Source of the DNA: JBDKTK01 sp964556675
GTDB taxonomy: Bacteria; Desulfobacterota; Syntrophia; Syntrophales; UBA4778
Direction: 5' to 3'
NCBI GenBank assembly: GCA_964556675.1
Contig: CAZKYN010000045.1
Location: forward strand, 1-16,641
DNA length: 16,641 nucleotides
Below, in pieces: positions 13,164 to 16,641 of the stretch (positions within the stretch are counted from its first letter, which is position 1; each line of letters opens with the position of its first letter). The translations under genes and the position numbers were made by a program. The notes beneath the pieces were generated by a model that was given only the letters and a program-made list of their open reading frames with translations, had not been told where the DNA came from and ran no database searches.

Positions 13164-15401
13164 CTAGCAACTGATCCGACCTTGAGCAAGCAGGTCGTAC
13201 CGATCGAGGTTCATAACCTTATTCCAGGCAGACGCGAAATCTCGCACGAACTTCTCTTTAGCATCGTCGCTCGCGTAGACTTCCGCCAGCGCCCGCAGCT
13301 GGGAGTGCGCCCCGAACACAAGGTCTGCGGCGGTTGCGGTCCACTTTACCTTGCCGGTAGCACGGTCGGCGCCTTCGTACACGTTCGGCTCTGTAGCCGA
13401 CGGCCTCCAGGCTGTGCTCATGTCGAGCAGATTCACGAAGAAATCATTTGTGAGCGTCTCGGGTCGGCCGGTGAGGATGCCGTTCTTCGACCGCCCGAAG
13501 TTTGCGTCGAGAGCGCGCATTCCGCCCAGCAGAACCGTCATTTCAGGCGCGGTCAGCTTGAGCAGGTTTGCCCTGTCGAGCAGGCGGGTTTCCGGAGACA
13601 GCCGGTCTCCTTTTCGCACGTAGTTACGGAACCCGTCGGCCGGCGGTTCGAGCACTTTGAATGTGTTCACGTCCGTTTGCTCCTGTGAGGCGTCCGTGCG
13701 CCCAGGGGTGAAGGGGACCGTGATATTGTGACCGCCCTTTCTCGCCGCTTCCTCGACAGCCGCGCATCCTCCAAGAACGATGAGGTCGGCCAGCGAAACC
13801 TTTTTCCGGCCGGACTTTGATTTATTGAACTCCTGCTGGATTTTTTCGAGCGCCTGCAGCACTTTGGCCAGCTGTTTCGGTTCGTTCGCCTCCCATTCCT
13901 TCTGGGGAGACAGGCGGATCCGCCCCCCATTCGCCCCGCCGCGCTTATCAGTTTTGCGGAAGCTTGCAGCAGCGTTCCAGGCGGTAGAAACCAGCTCCGG
14001 GATGGACAGACCCGTGCCGAGGATCTTCTTCTTGAGGGCGCCGATCTCCTGGTCCCCGATAAGTTCGTGGTCGACCTCGGGGACGGGATCCTGCCAAAGC
14101 TGCGGCTCCGGGACCCATGGCCCAAGATAGCGAGCGCGAGGACCCATGTCACGATGAAGCAGCTTGAACCACGCCCTGGCAAACGCATCGGCGAGTTGGT
14201 CCGGATTGCCGTGGAAGCGCTTCGCGATCGGCCCGTAAATCGGGTCCATTCTCAGCGCCAAATCCGTCGTAAGCATCATTGGAGCGTGCCGTTTCGACGA
14301 ATCATGCGCATCCGGTACGGTTCCTTTCGCCTCGGGATTTTTCGGAGTCCACTGCTTCGTACCCGCGGGACTCGTTGTCAACTCCCATTCGTATGCAAAA
14401 AGGTTATCCAGAAACCCGTTGTCCCATCGTGTTGGGTTGTTGGTCCATGCGCCTTCGGGACCGGCGGTGATCGTGTGCAATCCTTTGCCGGTGCCGTACT
14501 TGTTTTTCCAGCCCAGGCCCTGCTCCTCGAACGGAGCAGCCTCAGGATCGGGGCCGACGTTCTCGAGGGCGGGCGCCGCACCGTGACACTTCCCGAACGT
14601 GTGGCCGCCCACGATGAGTGCAACCGTCTCTTCGTCATTCATCGCCATCCGGCCGAAGGTATCGCGAATGTCTTTGGCTGCAGCCAGCGGATCGGGATTG
14701 CCGCCGGGTCCTTCAGGGTTGACGTAGATCAGGCCCATCTGCACCGCCCCGAATGGACCGGTGAGCTCCCGGTCGCCGCTGTATCGCTCGTCTCCGAGCC
14801 ACGTATCCTCGGGGCCCCAGAAGACTTCCTCGGGCTCCCACACATCGGGCCGGCCGAAGCCGAAACCGAACGTCCTGAACCCCATTGACTCCATCGCTAC
14901 GTTTCCGGCCAGGACCAACAGATCAGCCCAGGAGATCTTCTGTCCGTATTTCTTTTTGACCGGCCATAGAAGCCGGCGCGCCTTGTCAAGATTTGCGTTA
15001 TCGGGCCAGCTGTTAAGCGGCGCAAACCGCTGCTGGCCGGCGCCGGCGCCCCCACGGCCGTCGTCGATCCGGTAGGTCCCGGCGGCGTGCCAGGACATTC
15101 GGATGAAGAGCGGACCGTAGTGGCCAAAGTCCGCCGGCCACCACTCCTGCGATGTCGTCATCAGCTCTATAAGATCCCGCTTCAGTGTATCGACGTCAAG
15201 AGACTTGAACTGTTCTGAGTAGTTGAAATCCTCGTCCATGGGATTGCACAGGTTCGAGTGGCGGTGGAGTACGGACAAATCAAGCTGATTCGGCCACCAG
15301 TCCTGATTTGTCCTCGGACGAGATGTTCGCTTGGGAGTTGGGGAGGGGATCGAGGGGTTTTCGCTTTCGCTGATGCTCCTCGTATGTTCCTTGTCGGGCA
15401 T
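13164..15401 (-). CDS. katG: Catalase-peroxidase KatG
   Basis: 745 residues, normal for KatG. The ATG at 15401 is chosen because AGGAGG (15413-15408) lies 6 bases upstream; an earlier in-frame start eight codons up would overlap that site. KatG is a heme enzyme that removes hydrogen peroxide as a catalase and oxidises donors as a peroxidase. All key residues are present and offset by exactly three from Mycobacterium tuberculosis KatG: distal R101, W104 and H105 in IRMSWHAAG, the W104-Y226-M252 cross-link needed for catalase activity (Y226 in LIYVNPEGP, M252 in FGRMAMND), and proximal heme ligand H267 in GGHTFGKCHG. The degenerate second half, typical of the family, is complete. There is no signal peptide, so it acts in the cytoplasm. 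It lies 159 bp downstream of bacterioferritin in the same orientation, which suggests joint use under oxidative stress. No OxyR or PerR site could be recognised. Confidence 0.98.
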   Translation of the reverse strand: MPDKEHTRSISESENPSIPSPTPKRTSRPRTNQDWWPNQLDLSVLHRHSNLCNPMDEDFNYSEQFKSLDVDTLKRDLIELMTTSQEWWPADFGHYGPLFIRMSWHAAGTYRIDDGRGGAGAGQQRFAPLNSWPDNANLDKARRLLWPVKKKYGQKISWADLLVLAGNVAMESMGFRTFGFGFGRPDVWEPEEVFWGPEDTWLGDERYSGDRELTGPFGAVQMGLIYVNPEGPGGNPDPLAAAKDIRDTFGRMAMNDEETVALIVGGHTFGKCHGAAPALENVGPDPEAAPFEEQGLGWKNKYGTGKGLHTITAGPEGAWTNNPTRWDNGFLDNLFAYEWELTTSPAGTKQWTPKNPEAKGTVPDAHDSSKRHAPMMLTTDLALRMDPIYGPIAKRFHGNPDQLADAFARAWFKLLHRDMGPRARYLGPWVPEPQLWQDPVPEVDHELIGDQEIGALKKKILGTGLSIPELVSTAWNAAASFRKTDKRGGANGGRIRLSPQKEWEANEPKQLAKVLQALEKIQQEFNKSKSGRKKVSLADLIVLGGCAAVEEAARKGGHNITVPFTPGRTDASQEQTDVNTFKVLEPPADGFRNYVRKGDRLSPETRLLDRANLLKLTAPEMTVLLGGMRALDANFGRSKNGILTGRPETLTNDFFVNLLDMSTAWRPSATEPNVYEGADRATGKVKWTATAADLVFGAHSQLRALAEVYASDDAKEKFVRDFASAWNKVMNLDRYDLLAQGRISC

Positions 15402-15560
15402 ATCGATCCTCCTTTCCTGCACCATTTATCCTGCCGCCGGCACGGCCCGATGAAGCCCGGCCGCGCATGCATGTTTAGGTTTCCTCACCGGCATCATAAA
15501 TGCGAGAGATGTGCAGCAGCCCCAAATCGCCGGTCGCGAAAGAGGAATCAATCGTCTGAT

Positions 15561-16025
15561 TCAGACCTGTGTGGACAGGAATATCTGCAGCCCCATTTGG
15601 GATATCTGGTCCTGGAGCTCTTCGATTTCGTCTATATGCCGGTCCTCATCTTTGAGTATTTTCTCCAGGATTTCGCGGGTGGCATAATCCTTAACATCTC
15701 CGGCCAGGATGATCGTGTCATTATATTCCTTTATGGCGATCAGTTCCAGGCCGCGGTCATTGGCCAATTGTTTCGGCACATCCGCGCCTATGCTTATATC
15801 CCCCAGTTTGCTGACTATAGGCGTGCCCTCAAGAAATAGTATTCGGGCTATCAGCTCCTCTGCGTGCTTCATTTCACTGATTGAGCGCTTTTCGAAGCTT
15901 TCGTGAAGCTTCTTATAGCCCCAGTTTTCCGCCATTTCCGCATGCACCATGTACTGGTTTATGGCGGTCAGTTCTTCTTCCAGCAGGACATTCAATGCAT
16001 CCAGCAGCTTCTCATTGCCTTTCAT
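15561..16025 (-). CDS. bfr: Bacterioferritin
   Basis: 154 residues, close to the standard 155-160. The ATG at 16025 follows a GGGGGG ribosome site. Bacterioferritin forms a 24-subunit shell that oxidises Fe(II) and stores Fe(III) in the cytoplasm. The di-iron ferroxidase ligands are all present at the same numbers as in E. coli Bfr: E18, E51, H54, E94, E127 and H130, with Y25 also kept. M52, the axial ligand of the inter-subunit heme, is present (SEMKHAEE), so this is a heme-binding Bfr rather than a plain ferritin. It lies upstream of katG in the same direction (159-bp gap) and downstream of an oxidoreductase gene. Its ATG overlaps the TGA of a possible 43-codon ORF (ATGA), which might couple translation. 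Confidence 0.97.
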   Translation of the reverse strand: MKGNEKLLDALNVLLEEELTAINQYMVHAEMAENWGYKKLHESFEKRSISEMKHAEELIARILFLEGTPIVSKLGDISIGADVPKQLANDRGLELIAIKEYNDTIILAGDVKDYATREILEKILKDEDRHIDEIEELQDQISQMGLQIFLSTQV

Positions 16026-16153
16026 CGCGCCCCCCTGTTATTTGGTTTCATATAAACAATAGCTAATTTTCGATCTAAACGGAATAAAAAGCGTGCACCC
16101 TCCAGATTATGTCCGACGATTTTACGCTCTCGATAAGGATATTCTTTTCTCAT
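16022..16153 (-). CDS. Possible 43-residue basic micro-protein overlapping bfr
   Basis: An ORF from ATG 16153 to TGA 16022 encodes MRKEYPYRERKIVGHNLEGA and 23 further residues, rich in Arg and Lys. Its TGA overlaps the bfr ATG as ATGA, the usual arrangement for translational coupling. Against it: no Shine-Dalgarno site lies before its ATG, the region is AT-rich, and I recognise no family. The ATG in turn overlaps the TGA of a 27-codon ORF (16233-16150). It may be a leader ORF or chance. Confidence 0.25.
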   Translation of the reverse strand: MRKEYPYRERKIVGHNLEGARFLFRLDRKLAIVYMKPNNRGAR

Positions 16154-16462
16154 CGTAAAAAGCTGTGGAAACCCAATAGGGTATGTCGAATAACAGCCGC
16201 AATATAGAGGCTCTTTGTCGGCCTAATCGACATTTCTTACATTCCCATCAGGTTTTAGAGGGGCATAGTCTCAGCTTTTGATACCTGCTCAAACTTTTTA
16301 CTGATGCTGCGAGATGACAGGGCTGACGGTCACCCCATGCAATGCACGAGCCCCGGGGAATTAGTAGGCGGGAATAATACACCATCGTGGCACAAACCTG
16401 GCCATGGCTGTATCAGCCCTGGAGAATCGGTCCCCTTTGTAATTTTACGGCGACGGCCTGCC
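16026..16462. other. 437-bp intergenic region upstream of bfr
   Basis: This gap lies between the oxidoreductase stop and bfr, both leftward, and must hold the bfr promoter. It is AT-richer than the genes. TGTCG (16216-16220) and CGACA (16228-16232) form a short inverted repeat. Two chained micro-ORFs (16233-16150 and 16153-16022) lead into bfr. I see no Fur, PerR or OxyR consensus, and no clear terminator for the upstream gene. Confidence 0.45.
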
Positions 16463-16641
16463 TTATTTGAATGGTTCTGCTGCCCTGCGGAACGCCTTCA
16501 ACACGGGGTCCCATGCAGGTGAGACCGGCCGCGCATAGCTCAAGTCGAAATTGACCATTTCCCAGATCATGAATCCGGCATGCAGGGCCATTGCAACAAC
16601 GTCTATCCTCTTCGCAGCACCCTCGCTGCCGACTATCTGGC
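16463..16641 (-). CDS. Pyridine nucleotide-disulfide oxidoreductase, C-terminal dimerisation domain (N-terminus beyond right edge)
   Basis: 58 residues in an open frame running in from the right edge to TAA at 16465-16463. The sequence AAKRIDVVAMALHAGFMIWE followed by DLSYARPVSPAWDPVLKAF is the closing part of the Pyr_redox_dim domain as seen in NADH oxidases (Nox), CoA-disulfide reductases and NADH-dependent peroxidases. These are FAD enzymes that use NAD(P)H to reduce oxygen or disulfides in the cytoplasm. Which one this is depends on the active-site cysteine and the NAD(P)H site, both outside the window. It precedes bfr and katG in the same direction, with a 437-bp gap. A rightward ORF on the opposite strand here is a shadow. 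Confidence 0.82.
   Translation of the reverse strand, partial: QIVGSEGAAKRIDVVAMALHAGFMIWEMVNFDLSYARPVSPAWDPVLKAFRRAAEPFK

Noticed and set aside
14067..14888. 273-codon rightward ORF inside katG
   Set aside because: It is antisense to highly conserved katG sequence; high GC at codon position three in katG keeps the opposite frame open.
16304..16522. 72-codon rightward ORF at the right end
   Set aside because: It overlaps the opposite-strand Pyr_redox_dim coding sequence, has Cys/Pro-rich low-quality composition and no Shine-Dalgarno site.

Overview
The window reads as ordinary bacterial chromosome. It is GC-rich, genes sit on both strands, Shine-Dalgarno sites are strong, and intergenic gaps are 150-440 bp. 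There is no rRNA, tRNA, transposase, phage or CRISPR locus. Several features would suit a deltaproteobacterium-like (Desulfobacterota) or similar respiratory/anaerobic Gram-negative: a Tat-exported flavoprotein, a lipoprotein, a multi-PAS hybrid kinase, DUF2917 beside a MocR regulator, and an aerotolerance cluster. That placement is an inference of low confidence.

Layout: 1-845 (-) is the N-terminal part of a Tat-exported FAD oxidoreductase of the fumarate reductase/flavocytochrome c type, cut by the left edge. 1216-2940 (+) is a DUF885 putative metallopeptidase. Its end overlaps by 4 bases that of a convergent DUF2917 gene (2937-3182, -). The DUF2917 gene is divergent from a MocR-type (GntR wHTH plus aminotransferase fold) regulator at 3359-4798 (+), and the gap between them holds a 13-bp direct repeat that looks like an operator. 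4966-5973 (+) is a secreted Tyr-rich, His/Gly-rich protein. 6089-6370 (+) is a small winged-helix-like protein whose best start is a rare ATT. 6539-9640 (+) is a soluble five-PAS hybrid histidine kinase with a C-terminal receiver. 9817-11190 (+) is a membrane-anchored class C beta-lactamase-like serine hydrolase.

A convergent gap (11191-11443) carries two REP-like hairpin repeats. The remaining genes are on the minus strand. 11444-12796 is a two-domain CsgG/TolB-like lipoprotein. A 367-bp gap follows, with a possible broken micro-gene. 13164-15401 is KatG catalase-peroxidase and 15561-16025 is heme-type bacterioferritin. 16463-16641 is the C-terminus of a pyridine-nucleotide disulfide oxidoreductase (NADH oxidase/CoA-disulfide reductase type), cut by the right edge. 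The last three genes, in one orientation, form a plausible oxygen/peroxide/iron defence group.

No clearly new multi-gene system is visible. The points most worth a second look are the MocR/DUF2917 operator, the ATT-start winged-helix gene, the two-domain CsgG-like lipoprotein, the micro-ORF chain in front of bfr, and the disrupted micro-ORF upstream of the lipoprotein gene.
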